64,000 nucleotides of DNA, taken from Hypericibacter adhaerens (GTDB lineage: Bacteria > Pseudomonadota > Alphaproteobacteria > Dongiales > Dongiaceae). Below, in pieces: positions 33,255 through 43,451 of this stretch; within the stretch, counting starts at the first letter, position 1, and the number at the start of each line of letters is the position of its first letter. The notes beneath the pieces are model-generated. The model worked only from the letters and a program-made list of their open reading frames with translations, searched no databases and was not told the DNA's origin. Location of the stretch: assembly GCF_008728835.1 (NCBI RefSeq), contig NZ_CP042582.1:3561001-3625000 (forward strand). The letters run 5' to 3'. The position numbers and the translations under genes were made by a program.

Positions 33255-35477
33255 TCAGTTGGTCGTCAGCACTCGCACTGGCCCTCGTCGCGCGAGGACG
33301 TCGACGACGACCTGCTGACCGGATCGCCGTACCGCGACATCGGCTGTGTCATCGCCAATCGACAGATTGCGGAGGAGGACCTCATTCAGAAAGGCCGGCA
33401 TCATCGGCTCTTCGAAGGTGATCCGCCTTTCACCAGGGTCGAAGCCGAGCCCAAGACAGATCTGCAGCATATAAAGGGGCGCCGCAGCCGCCCAGGCTTG
33501 CGGCGTGCAGGCCACGGGATAAAAGGTTGGACCTCGAGTGCGCTGACGCGGAAATCCGCAGAACAATTCGGGAAGCCGTCTCAGGTCAATATAGCTGGAG
33601 GCCGCGAACAAGCCTTCGAAGATTCGGGCTGCTTCTCGCCGAAACCCATAGCGCGCAAATCCCGCTGCGAGCAGCGCATTGTCATGTGGCCAGACCGAGC
33701 CATTATGATAACTCATCGGATTGTAACGGGCTTCCGTCGACGCAACCGTGCGCACACCCCAGCCACAGAACGACGATCCCCCCATCAGGCTCCGCACGAC
33801 CGGTCCTGCCCGGTCCGGCAATGCGACGCTGGTCCACAGCGCGTGACCTGCATTGGACGTGCGCACGCGACACCGGCGCTTGTCGCCATCAAGCGCCAGC
33901 GCATAAGTGCCAAGCTCTTCATCGAAGAAGTGGGCATCATATGCCTCGCGCAGCCTGTTCGCCCGCGCCTCGCACTCCGTCTCACGCAGGACGTATCCCA
34001 ATTGCTCCGCAATCTTGGCAGCGGCGCACCATGCGCCGTAGACATAGGCTTGCACCTCGACAAGGGCGATGGGGCCCTTGGCAAACGTGCCATCGGCGTG
34101 AAAAACTGAATCGTAACTGTCCTTCCAACCTTGGTTGATCAACCCCTCGGACGTCTGTCTGTGATATTCTACAAAGCCGTCGCCGTCGCGATCACCGTAT
34201 TGCTCAATCCACGTGAGGGCTGCCTCGATGTGTGGCCATAGGCGACGAATAGTAACGACGTCGCCCGTTCGGTCCAGATAGGCGCCGGCCAGCACGACAA
34301 AGAGCGGCGTTGAATCGACGCTGCCGTAATATCGTCGGAACGGCACCTCGCCGAGTTCGGCCATCTCCCCGACTCGCACCTCATGTAGAATCTTGCCCGG
34401 TTCGGCATCGGCCAGTGGGTCGGTGCTGGTCGCCTGATGGGCCGCGAGATGCAACAGCACACCGCGCGCTAGCGCGGGATCAAGCCAGAGCGTTTGCAAG
34501 GCAGTGATCAGGGCGTCGCGGCCAAAGACCGTCGAAAACCAGGGAATACCGGCATAGGGGTACGGTCCCTCGGGCGTATCCGTCGTCAGCATATAAAGAT
34601 CGGAAACGCTGCGCCGCACGGCCTCGTTGAAGATCTCGTTGGACGTCACAATCGACGCGGCCCGCGAGGACGAACTCCGTAGTGCGCGGCGCGCATCACG
34701 CAAGGCGCTGAAGAATGCGCGGCGTGGCGGGTGGTTCATTCCCTCGGCGCCGCAATTGACCTCCAGAAAAAGCGAACGGGATTCTTTCGGGGCGAGCGCG
34801 AGCGTAAACAGCGCACTCCTTGCGGTCAGCCGGATTGGGGTGGGATCGAACGACAACGTGGTGGATCGATGTCGATGATCGAGGCCCATGTAGTTTAATG
34901 TCACGCGATTCGTTGATACTTCCGGGGACTGCATCGCGCCCCGCCGTTCACGACGGGTGCCACGCACCTCGAATATGTCGGCGAAGTCGGCCTCGAAGGC
35001 GATTTCGATGGCGAGGCGTCGTGGCCGCTCGTCGAAATTGCGCACGACCAGGCGCTCGAAGCAGGTGGCATTCCATAAGAACCGCAACCGGCGAACATGG
35101 ATGAGATCGTGTCGAATCGCTAGTCGACCCGTGCCGTCATAAATATCCGGATTGGTTAGATCGCAGGTAAGCGTGGCATTATCGTCGCGCAGCGTCGACG
35201 ACAGCAGCAAAGGCCGCGCCCCCTCGATCGTCAGGTAGAGGTGCGACAAATGGCGGGTATCGCGATGGAAGACGCCCTCTGGACTTCCGGGTCCTGATAA
35301 GGCGTCGCCATTGTGGTCAAACACGGCGAAGGTGTCGCCGTGTTTGAGCGTGCGGGGCCGGCGCTCCTGCAGCGAGGCGGTCGCCGGAATGAAGAATTGC
35401 GCTAACGGCGCGGCGCCAGCTCCCGCCAACGCCGCAGTGTGTACCACCGTGCCGGCGCCCCCCGATGACGTCGTCAT
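33255..35477 (-). CDS. Amylo-alpha-1,6-glucosidase-like (glycogen debranching) enzyme
   Basis: The 740-residue protein has an N-terminal beta domain (LKHGDTFAVFDHNGDA, GVFHRDTRHLSHLYL, LLLSSTLRDDNA), typical of the GDE N-terminal domain. It is followed by an (alpha/alpha)6 catalytic barrel: YPYAGIPWFSTVFGRDALIT, SVDSTPLFVVLAGAY, GLINQGWKDSYDSVFHADG (with the probable catalytic acid), and NPMSYHNGSVWPHDNALLAAG. The family removes alpha-1,6 branches from glycogen-like glucans or hydrolyses related sugars. It lies 11 bp after the GT4 glycosyltransferase gene stop, so they are co-transcribed and probably act in storage or stress polysaccharide metabolism. Confidence 0.88.
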   Translation of the reverse strand: MTTSSGGAGTVVHTAALAGAGAAPLAQFFIPATASLQERRPRTLKHGDTFAVFDHNGDALSGPGSPEGVFHRDTRHLSHLYLTIEGARPLLLSSTLRDDNATLTCDLTNPDIYDGTGRLAIRHDLIHVRRLRFLWNATCFERLVVRNFDERPRRLAIEIAFEADFADIFEVRGTRRERRGAMQSPEVSTNRVTLNYMGLDHRHRSTTLSFDPTPIRLTARSALFTLALAPKESRSLFLEVNCGAEGMNHPPRRAFFSALRDARRALRSSSSRAASIVTSNEIFNEAVRRSVSDLYMLTTDTPEGPYPYAGIPWFSTVFGRDALITALQTLWLDPALARGVLLHLAAHQATSTDPLADAEPGKILHEVRVGEMAELGEVPFRRYYGSVDSTPLFVVLAGAYLDRTGDVVTIRRLWPHIEAALTWIEQYGDRDGDGFVEYHRQTSEGLINQGWKDSYDSVFHADGTFAKGPIALVEVQAYVYGAWCAAAKIAEQLGYVLRETECEARANRLREAYDAHFFDEELGTYALALDGDKRRCRVRTSNAGHALWTSVALPDRAGPVVRSLMGGSSFCGWGVRTVASTEARYNPMSYHNGSVWPHDNALLAAGFARYGFRREAARIFEGLFAASSYIDLRRLPELFCGFPRQRTRGPTFYPVACTPQAWAAAAPLYMLQICLGLGFDPGERRITFEEPMMPAFLNEVLLRNLSIGDDTADVAVRRSGQQVVVDVLARRGPVRVLTTN

Positions 35478-35488
35478 CGTAAGCTCCG

Positions 35489-36586
35489 TCAGGCGACTGC
35501 TTGCAGTCCGACTTCGTCGCCTTGCAGGCGACGAATGCGCGCGGCCTCGGTCCGCACACCCGGCAGGCCACGGTAGATGGCGAGATAGTCCTGCGCCATG
35601 CGTTCGACCGTGAAGCGCTTCTCGAACGTGTCGCGCACTTTCTGCCGGTCTAAGGTCTCCAATTTTGCGAGCGCCGCGACCGCCTCCTCCAGCGTCCTGA
35701 CAATGAAGCCCGATTTGCCCGCGTTGACGACCTCCGGCACCGAGCCGCAGCGGAACGCGACGACTGGCGTGCCGCAGGCCATCGCCTCGATCATCACGAG
35801 GCCAAATGGCTCAGGCCAGTCGATCGGGAACAACAACCCCTTCGCGTTGCCGAGGAAGTCAGCTTTTTGCGCCTCGTTGATCTCACCGATATATTCGACA
35901 TTCCGATGCGTTGCGATCATCGGCGCGATGGTGTCATCCCAATACTCCTGATCGGCACGGTCGATTTTGGCAGCGATCTTGAGCTTCATTCCGGCGCGCG
36001 CGGCGATCTGGATTGCGCGATCTGGCCGCTTCTCTGGGGAAATGCGTCCCAGGAAGGCCAGATAATCTCCCATCGGATTGGCGCTAAAGGGCAAGAGGTC
36101 GCGGGGCAAGCCGTGATAGACATTCCCGACCCAATTGATCGGACGCGCGAGCGGACGGCGCTGATCGCGAGAGATCGAGACCAGCGGAATCTCCGGGAAG
36201 GCGGCATAGAATGGCTTTAAGTCAGGCAGGTCGAGGCGGCCGTGTAGTGTCGTGACTGTGCGATCGGCAATGTCGCGGATGAGCGGGAAGTGCAACAAGT
36301 CGATATGGAAATGCAGGACATCGAACTCGTCCGCCTCGCCACGGACAGAATCGAGCATCATTATGTGATAGGGTGTGTGGTCCCTCACCGTCGGATTGAG
36401 ACGAAGCGCCATGTCGGAGCAGCGAACCAGTTTCGCCTGCGTTCGCGAGTCTCCGCTCGCGAATAATGTCACCTCGTGGCCCTGGCGGACCAGTTCCTCG
36501 GTGAGATAGGACACGATCCGCTCCGTGCCGCCATAGAGCTTGGGCGGACAGCATTCCGCGAGCGGTGCAATCTGGGCGATTTTCAT
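35489..36586 (-). CDS. GT4-family glycosyltransferase
   Basis: The 365-residue protein starts MKIAQIAPLAECCPPKLYGG with a GGAGG site 9 bases upstream. The N-terminal half has the GT-B acceptor side (YGGTERIVSYLTEELVRQGHEVTLFA). The C-terminal half has the donor side: LAFLGRISPEKRPDRAIQIA, WPEPFGLVMIEAMACGTPVVAF with the EPFG...E sugar-nucleotide motif, and GSVPEVV. It transfers a sugar from an activated donor to an unknown acceptor. Its coupling to the debranching-like enzyme suggests glucan or trehalose-type metabolism. It is downstream of groEL on the same strand but separated by a terminator. Confidence 0.9.
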   Translation of the reverse strand: MKIAQIAPLAECCPPKLYGGTERIVSYLTEELVRQGHEVTLFASGDSRTQAKLVRCSDMALRLNPTVRDHTPYHIMMLDSVRGEADEFDVLHFHIDLLHFPLIRDIADRTVTTLHGRLDLPDLKPFYAAFPEIPLVSISRDQRRPLARPINWVGNVYHGLPRDLLPFSANPMGDYLAFLGRISPEKRPDRAIQIAARAGMKLKIAAKIDRADQEYWDDTIAPMIATHRNVEYIGEINEAQKADFLGNAKGLLFPIDWPEPFGLVMIEAMACGTPVVAFRCGSVPEVVNAGKSGFIVRTLEEAVAALAKLETLDRQKVRDTFEKRFTVERMAQDYLAIYRGLPGVRTEAARIRRLQGDEVGLQAVA

Positions 36587-36684
36587 CAGCAAAGACCTCC
36601 TCATGTGAGCGAAGCATGGACAGTCATCCCGCACGGCCGTACGGCCCGCGCGGCATGTCGCCGTTCCTGTCGGACACAGCAGCA

Positions 36685-36721
36685 GCAGAAGAAGAAGAGA
36701 CCCGCAGGAACTGCGGATCTC
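36685..36721 (-). terminator. Rho-independent terminator of groESL
   Basis: On the minus strand, 10 bases after the groEL stop, GAGATCCGCAG-TTC-CTGCGGGTCTC forms an 11-bp stem (one G-T pair) with a 3-base loop, followed by TTCTTCTTCT. This is a clear intrinsic terminator (hairpin at 36697-36721). Confidence 0.8.
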
Positions 36722-36730
36722 AGGGACCTA

Positions 36731-38723
<1,993 letters not shown>

Positions 38724-38794
38724 GCAAATCCTCCTTGCTCAGATCAGCGATGTCATAAGGCGCAAGCCGGTGTCGCCGGCCGGCGCGGAAATCG

Positions 38795-38823
38795 AGCTAG
38801 GATCGGAAAAAATCGAGTTCAAG
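38795..38823 (-). promoter_or_regulatory. RpoH (sigma-32)-type promoter candidate for groESL
   Basis: On the minus strand CTTG (38823-38820) and CCTAGCT (38801-38795) are separated by 18 bp, close to the alphaproteobacterial RpoH pattern CTTG-N17/18-CYTATNT. Its place 72 bp before the groES ATG supports the call. Confidence 0.5.
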
Positions 38824-39061
38824 AGGTCGGCGAAAAATTTTTCGGCAGTCTGGACGCGAGCGCGCCAGGATCGAGTAACATTTTGATATTATTGATGTTT
38901 CTGGACCGATAAAGCATCGCGACAACTCCATGAGCGGCGGCGTTTGTCACTTGAAGTCGAAAATCGTCATTCCAAAATAAATCCGGCGCACACGAGCCGA
39001 CCGGGCCCCGGAAGGCCGGACGCATTCATCGGAAAGGAGCATTGGAATCCAGGAGACTGCC

Positions 39062-39406
39062 ATGATGGGAACGAGCAAGCACACGACACCGCCGTCTCAT
39101 CTCAGCACCGACGATCCGCATCTCGATCGGCTTTTGAATCCGGCGCAGTTCTACAAACATCCGCGCGACGTCATCGACGATCCGTACCTTGGTCTTTCGG
39201 AGAAGCGGGCCATTCTTTCGTCCTGGGCGTCGGACGCCTGCGCGGTCGAGTCCAGGCCAGCCTTCCGTCAAATCCCTGGTACCCCCGCGCCGGTGTCGTT
39301 CGACGACATCATGGACACACTGCGTCGACTGGACGACCCCGCACGGCCCCCTGCCACGGCACCGTCATTGCCACCTGACAATGCCGTTTGCTCTCCGATC
39401 GCGTGA
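39062..39406 (+). CDS. Conserved protein of unknown function sharing a domain with the NDUFS4-like fusion
   Basis: The 114-residue protein reads MMGTSKHTTPPSHLSTDDPH and then LDRLLNPAQFYKHPRDVIDD, PYLGLSEKRAILSSWASDAC, a proline-containing linker and SFDDIMDTLRRLDD. The same pattern ([43 protein letters not shown]) forms the C-terminal part of the protein encoded at 41311-42060. It is soluble, helical and without enzyme motif. It lies between groESL and an Usg-like gene, in a cluster of stress genes, so a stress-linked role is likely but unknown. The second in-frame ATG (39065) is an equally good start. Confidence 0.75.
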   Translation: MMGTSKHTTPPSHLSTDDPHLDRLLNPAQFYKHPRDVIDDPYLGLSEKRAILSSWASDACAVESRPAFRQIPGTPAPVSFDDIMDTLRRLDDPARPPATAPSLPPDNAVCSPIA

Positions 39407-39441
39407 AGCATCAAGGCGGCAAGTTTGAAGGACGAGAACCA

Positions 39442-39714
39442 ATGGCAGCGAGCCGGGAGTTTCTGCTGCAATGGGGCGGCTATGGTTTGACCACGGCGGA
39501 AATCCATTACCATTTGCCGGACCACCCGGCTTTCCTGCAACTCTATGTCTGGCAGGATTACGATACGGCGCCGGACTTCCCGACGCTCCATGGCTTCCTT
39601 GACTATTGGCAGCGCGAACTCGAAGGCGCGCTGCACTCGGTCAGGGTCGCGCACCAGCACCTGATCCGGCCGGCCGAATGGCGAGCGGTTGACGGTGTCA
39701 TTGTCACGCACTGA
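39442..39714 (+). CDS. Usg-family protein
   Basis: The 90-residue protein starts MAASREFLLQWGGYGLTTAE and contains the family pattern GYGLTTAEIHYHLPDHP, LQLYVWQDYDTAPDFP, LHGFLDYWQRELEGAL and HSVRVAHQHLIRPAEWR. Usg is a small conserved alphaproteobacterial protein first noticed near trp genes; its function is not established. Here it lies in a heat-shock context rather than a trp operon. The gene follows the hypothetical gene by 35 bp. Confidence 0.85.
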   Translation: MAASREFLLQWGGYGLTTAEIHYHLPDHPAFLQLYVWQDYDTAPDFPTLHGFLDYWQRELEGALHSVRVAHQHLIRPAEWRAVDGVIVTH

Positions 39715-40193
39715 ACTGGTGCCGCTGTCGCCCCTGTTGTTCCTCATATCTCGAGATAAAGGGGTTCGCGCAGCTCGGCACTGCGCGGCCGTCGGCCCTC
39801 ATAAGGCAACGCCTTGACCAAGCCCAAGCGCGGCTCAGTTCATCGAGCGTCGCCTTGGTGGCGATGGATCTTGGCGATCATGATTCTCTTCGACCGGGAC
39901 CGACGACTGAGAGCACGTCTTCGCACGTGAGGCTGGCTGAGCACGGCTACAGACGGCGGCAACACAAAGAGCGCGGTTAGGCTGCCGGGACGGCGATTCA
40001 GAGGCTGGCCTGCCGAGTGGCAGGGGCAACCGGCGTCAAATGCTCTGACGACGGGGCAGACCCCTTGACGCCGCGACCAGCTTTCCTAAATCGCGAATCG
40101 CCGATCGCCCCGTCGGGGATCGGCAAAGTCCAAAGGGGGCGTCGGCTCTTTGGGCGCCCCTCGTATCCATGTTGCTCAATGGAGGATGTGGCT
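39715..40193. other. Intergenic region upstream of the small heat-shock genes
   Basis: No gene is supported in these 479 bases. It contains the RpoH-type promoter candidate at 40064-40091 and a short palindrome near 40108-40118 (ccccgtcgggg). The rest shows no recognisable element. Confidence 0.5.
40064..40091 (+). promoter_or_regulatory. RpoH (sigma-32)-type promoter candidate for hsp20 genes
   Basis: CTTG (40064-40067) and CCTAAAT (40085-40091) are spaced 17 bp, matching the alphaproteobacterial RpoH pattern. It lies 102 bp upstream of the first Hsp20 start, and a second one was found before groES, so coordinated heat induction is plausible. Confidence 0.5.
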
Positions 40194-40658
40194 ATGAGAG
40201 ACTTCGATCTCACACCCATCTGGCGATCGACCGTCGGTTTTGATCGCCTCGTCGATCTCATCGACGATTCGCTCCGGTTGGCGGGCGAGGACAATTACCC
40301 GCCCTACAACATCGCGCGGACCGGTGAGGACAACTATCGCATCTCGCTGGCTCTGGCTGGCTTCAAGCCGGAGGAGATCACCGTCACGGCGGAGCAGAAC
40401 ATGCTTACCGTGGAAGGCCGCAAGGCCGAGAAGGATGATCGCGAGTACCTCTACCAGGGCATCTCCGGGCGTCCGTTCCGGCGCCAGTTCAACCTCGCCG
40501 ACTACGTCGAGGTGAAGGGCGCCTCGTTCGAGGACGGGCTTCTGCAGGTCGACCTGGTGCGCGAGTTGCCGGAAGCCATGAAGCCGCGCCGGATCGAGAT
40601 AAAATCCGGTCCTTCCAGCGGCGAAACCCAGCAAATCGAGCAGAAGCAAGCGGCCTGA
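40194..40658 (+). CDS. Small heat-shock protein, Hsp20/alpha-crystallin family (IbpA-like)
   Basis: The 154-residue protein starts MRDFDLTPIWRSTVGFDRLV, preceded by GGAGG at 40181. The N-terminal WRSTVGFDRLVDLIDDSLR and YPPYNIARTGEDNYRISLALAGF are typical of the IbpA-like class A sHsps of alphaproteobacteria. The alpha-crystallin domain continues through EITVTAEQNMLTVEGRK and RPFRRQFNLADYVEVKGASF, with GLLQVDLVRELPE as the C-terminal strand. It holds unfolding proteins for later refolding. An in-frame ATG at 40179 is possible. It probably shares a transcript with the next Hsp20 gene. Confidence 0.93.
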   Translation: MRDFDLTPIWRSTVGFDRLVDLIDDSLRLAGEDNYPPYNIARTGEDNYRISLALAGFKPEEITVTAEQNMLTVEGRKAEKDDREYLYQGISGRPFRRQFNLADYVEVKGASFEDGLLQVDLVRELPEAMKPRRIEIKSGPSSGETQQIEQKQAA

Positions 40659-40741
40659 TCGGAAGTCCGATCGGGCCAGCTGGAGGTGGTGTCGCGTGGC
40701 CGTGGCCACGCGGGCCGCCAGTTTGACATAGGAGGCGTAAC

Positions 40742-41242
40742 ATGAGCATGAGAGAGCTCATTCCCTGGAACCGCAGCATCCGCGTTCCGGTGCAGCGCGG
40801 AGAGGAAGGCACGCCCTTCCTTACTTTGCACCGTGAAATGAACCGCTTGTTCGACGACGTCTTCCGCGGGTTCGACTTCACCCCGTTCCGCTCCGGCCGC
40901 GTGCTCAACGGACCCTGGTCGTGGCCGGACATCGAGGTGAGCGAGAACGACAAAGAGGTGAGGATTACGGCCGAGCTCCCTGGCCTCGAGGAAAAGGACA
41001 TCGAAGTCCAACTGTCGAACGGCGTGCTCGCCATCAAGGGCGAGAAGAAGACCGAGACGGAAGACAACGACAGGCTGTTCAGCGAGCGCTTCTACGGCCG
41101 GTTTGAGCGGCGCATCCCCGTCGACGACATTGATGAGGACAAGGTGAACGCGTCCTTCCGCAACGGCGTGCTCGTCGTCACCCTGCCGAGGTCGACCGAG
41201 GCGCAACGCAACGTGAAGCGCATCGCGATCAACGGCAAATAA
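40742..41242 (+). CDS. Small heat-shock protein, Hsp20/alpha-crystallin family (second type)
   Basis: The 166-residue protein starts MSMRELIPWNRSIRVPVQRG, followed by LTLHREMNRLFDDVFRGFD and WSWPDIEVSENDKEVRITAELPG. The alpha-crystallin core shows DIEVQLSNGVLAIKGEKK, FSERFYGRFERRIPV and ASFRNGVLVVTLPRS. This is the class often found in acquired heat-resistance regions and differs clearly from the preceding IbpA-like protein. Two different sHsps next to each other can co-assemble. The start has GGAGG 5 bases upstream. A GC-rich hairpin follows the stop. Confidence 0.94.
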   Translation: MSMRELIPWNRSIRVPVQRGEEGTPFLTLHREMNRLFDDVFRGFDFTPFRSGRVLNGPWSWPDIEVSENDKEVRITAELPGLEEKDIEVQLSNGVLAIKGEKKTETEDNDRLFSERFYGRFERRIPVDDIDEDKVNASFRNGVLVVTLPRSTEAQRNVKRIAINGK

Positions 41243-41258
41243 ACAGAAAGGAAACTCC

Positions 41259-41289
41259 GGCGGGCGGGAGCTGGCGCGCTCCCGCCGCC
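41259..41289. terminator. GC-rich hairpin after hsp20
   Basis: ggcgggcgggagc and gctcccgccgcc form a 12-bp stem with one bulged G and a 6-base loop. No T-run follows, so it may weaken rather than end transcription, or protect the hsp20 mRNA. Confidence 0.45.
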
Positions 41290-41310
41290 ACCTCTGCGAA
41301 GGCGGCAGCA

Positions 41311-42060
41311 ATGTTGGAGTTAGTCGAGAGCGCACGCGAGGACCTGACCGGGCCCGTCAGCATACCGAAGACACCATTGACGGCTTCTGTGTTTCCCGAT
41401 GATGCGGTCGCGGTGATCTATCGGCCCTCCCGCTCCGCTATGACATCGGGCAAGGCGAACACGCGGCATTGGAAGCTCCGCTTCGAGCGACGGACCCCGC
41501 CCTTTATCGAACCCCTGATGGGTTGGACCAGTGGGGACGATCCGCTTACTCAGGTCGAGCTGACTTTCCCGACCCGGGAAGCTGCCGTGGGCTATGCCGA
41601 ACGGCAGGGCCTCACCTTTATCGTCCAAGGTCAAGATCATGCGGGGCACGCACTGCGGCATAGCGGCACCGAGGAGGTCTACGAGGAGCAGGCACGGCCA
41701 GTCCAGCAAGCGCCGCCGCACCACCGCCCGATCACCGCACTGAGGGCACCTTACGGCAGTTGCGACCGGTCGGGGATGCCGGATCTCGACCGCGCTCTGA
41801 TCAATCCGGCTGCCGTGTTCCGCTCGCCGCGCGAGGTGGTGGAACACCCTCATCTGACCGCTGCCAGCAAGCGAGAGCTTCTCGCCCGGTGGGCCTGGGA
41901 CGAGTACCTGCTACAGCTCGCGAGTGACGAGGCAATGCCGGAAGGGCGCGAACCTTCGCGCCTCGACGAGATCAAGTGCGCGCTCCTCAGCCTCAAAGAG
42001 CGCGACACCCCTCTTGCCTTCGTCCGAGCAGCCAGCAGCGGGGACCGTCGGGCCGCATAG
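41311..42060 (+). CDS. NDUFS4-like (complex I 18-kDa subunit) domain fused to a conserved helical domain
   Basis: The 249-residue protein starts [20 protein letters not shown]. Residues 25-105 ([67 protein letters not shown]) are the ETC_C1_NDUFS4 domain, normally an accessory subunit of respiratory complex I. After a linker, residues 155-235 ([50 protein letters not shown]) match the protein at 39062. This fusion is not the ordinary complex I subunit and lies in a stress gene cluster; its role is unknown. The downstream omega-like gene starts 8 bp later. Confidence 0.8.
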   Translation: MLELVESAREDLTGPVSIPKTPLTASVFPDDAVAVIYRPSRSAMTSGKANTRHWKLRFERRTPPFIEPLMGWTSGDDPLTQVELTFPTREAAVGYAERQGLTFIVQGQDHAGHALRHSGTEEVYEEQARPVQQAPPHHRPITALRAPYGSCDRSGMPDLDRALINPAAVFRSPREVVEHPHLTAASKRELLARWAWDEYLLQLASDEAMPEGREPSRLDEIKCALLSLKERDTPLAFVRAASSGDRRAA

Positions 42061-42068
42061 GAGGCGGT

Positions 42069-42560
42069 ATGGCACGGATCACGACCATCGATTGCGAACG
42101 GGTCATACCGAACCGCTTCGAGCTTGTGCTGCTCGCCGCGGCGCGCGCCCGTGCGTTGAGCTGCGGGCACACACCGCGCGTGTCTCCTGACGGGGACAAG
42201 CCGACCGTCATCGCGCTTCGCGAGATTGGCGCCGCAGCAGTCGATCCGACCTGGCTCCGCCAATGGCTGCTAAACTTGCAGCGCGACGACGTCGAGGACG
42301 AAGACGGGCTCGACAATCCGATTGGGACGGTCGGGTCGTCCGCCAATGAGTCTCGTGGTGCCGCTAGTGCGGGAGCTGACGACACCACTCCAACAGCTTC
42401 CCCGGGAAGCATCCCTAACCACAAAGTGACGAAAACGGAGAGAAGTCATGTTCGACAGACTCACGACACTCAACATCAAAGAGAATGTCATCGACATTGT
42501 AAACGTCGTCCTCGGCGTGTGCCTGGCGCTCGCCCCCTGGGCGCTGGACTTCACCGCTGA
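42069..42560 (+). CDS. RNA polymerase omega-subunit paralogue (RpoZ-like) with overlapping C-terminal extension
   Basis: The protein starts [20 protein letters not shown] behind aggaggcgg. Residues 1-72 are clearly omega-like: [17 protein letters not shown], then [17 protein letters not shown] and LRQWLLNL. Omega binds the beta-prime subunit and helps polymerase assembly. The following 90 residues are Asp/Ser/Thr-rich and then basic, and the last 38 codons overlap the SPW gene in another frame, so the true C-terminus may be shortened or frameshifted. It is separate from any spoT-linked rpoZ and probably an accessory paralogue. Its presence in a stress cluster is unusual. Confidence 0.65.
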   Translation: MARITTIDCERVIPNRFELVLLAAARARALSCGHTPRVSPDGDKPTVIALREIGAAAVDPTWLRQWLLNLQRDDVEDEDGLDNPIGTVGSSANESRGAASAGADDTTPTASPGSIPNHKVTKTERSHVRQTHDTQHQRECHRHCKRRPRRVPGARPLGAGLHR

Positions 42561-42822
42561 GGCTACTGCAGCCTGGAACGCGTGGATCACCGGTGCTGCT
42601 ATTGCACTCGTCGCGCTCGGCGCACTCGTCGCCTTCACTCAGTGGGAGGAGTGGATCAATCTGGCACTCGGCGTCTGGGCAGGCATCGCGCCCTGGGCGA
42701 TCGCCTTTTCGGAAAATGCAGCTGCGAAGGGCGTGCACCTCGCTATCGGCACAGCGGTCGCGGTTCTCGCAGCCGCGCGGCTGTGGTTCGTGCGTCGCAG
42801 CCCGCCACGAGTCACAGCGTGA
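42448..42822 (+). CDS. SPW-repeat membrane protein
   Basis: The 124-residue protein starts [20 protein letters not shown] with the site cggagag. Four hydrophobic helices form two similar pairs, each holding the SPW-type motif: [11 protein letters not shown] near residue 30 and [13 protein letters not shown] near residue 88. SPW-repeat proteins are small inner-membrane proteins of unknown function, common beside stress genes. The 5' part overlaps the extension of the omega-like gene in a different frame. The C-terminus is basic ([11 protein letters not shown]), cytoplasmic. Confidence 0.85.
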   Translation: MFDRLTTLNIKENVIDIVNVVLGVCLALAPWALDFTAEATAAWNAWITGAAIALVALGALVAFTQWEEWINLALGVWAGIAPWAIAFSENAAAKGVHLAIGTAVAVLAAARLWFVRRSPPRVTA

Positions 42823-42908
42823 CAGTGTGTGTATGCGAGGCCAGCAGTCGATGCCGGTCTCGCATCACGACCTCCAAAGCTAGCAGATACGGCGCTTGGA
42901 GTGAGAGA

Positions 42909-43451
42909 ATGCCAGATCACATCGAGGCGATACAGCGACGGCTGGAAGGCATGATTGCTGAAGCAGAGTCACGGATGTCTGGAAGCGGATCGATTCTCAG
43001 CTACGGGATGAAGATCCGCCGCGACACGGCAGAGGAAATCCTTAGGTTCATCAAGAGTCTCGCTCGGACAGCAGCAACCGATGCGCCGGTCCGGGAACAT
43101 CGGCTTCGATCCGCTGACTCAGACCCGCCTCGCTTTTCCGACATACACGCACCCATCGCCGACGCCGAATGGCAGGGCTTGGAGTATGTCATGGACGGCG
43201 ATCAGCAGCACCCTCAAGCAAGCGTGCACCGTGCCTCAAGCAAGCACACCAGGCGTCCGAAGATGGCTGGCGATGCGTCGTCCGCTTTTGTCCAATTGAG
43301 TGGCTTCCGATCCAATGTGGTCTCGGTGTGCCCAACACGTCAGATCTCGAACGTGCGCTCGTCAGTGAAAGACGAGGATGGTGGGATTCCTCAACCCAAG
43401 TGTCAATCGCACGCCGGTCAGCGAAATAGCCGCGCGGCAGACAAATCATAA
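42909..43451 (+). CDS. Hypothetical protein, only the N-terminal half looks coding
   Basis: The frame starts MPDHIEAIQRRLEGMIAEAE at 42909 and for about 60 residues looks like a helical protein (RDTAEEILRFIKSLARTAA). From about residue 95 the composition becomes unusual and the DNA overlaps the decayed AbiEii gene on the other strand from 43189. I suspect a truncated gene whose original 3' end was lost at the junction near 43.2-43.4 kb. I do not recognise the family. Confidence 0.35.
   Translation: MPDHIEAIQRRLEGMIAEAESRMSGSGSILSYGMKIRRDTAEEILRFIKSLARTAATDAPVREHRLRSADSDPPRFSDIHAPIADAEWQGLEYVMDGDQQHPQASVHRASSKHTRRPKMAGDASSAFVQLSGFRSNVVSVCPTRQISNVRSSVKDEDGGIPQPKCQSHAGQRNSRAADKS

Noticed and set aside
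38724-38900. CIRCE element before groES
   Set aside because: No TTAGCACTC-N9-GAGTGCTAA or close variant is present; the RpoH-type pair fits better.
39268-39747. Minus-strand frame of 159 codons over the Usg-like gene
   Set aside because: The plus-strand Usg pattern is clear, so the opposite frame is a shadow.
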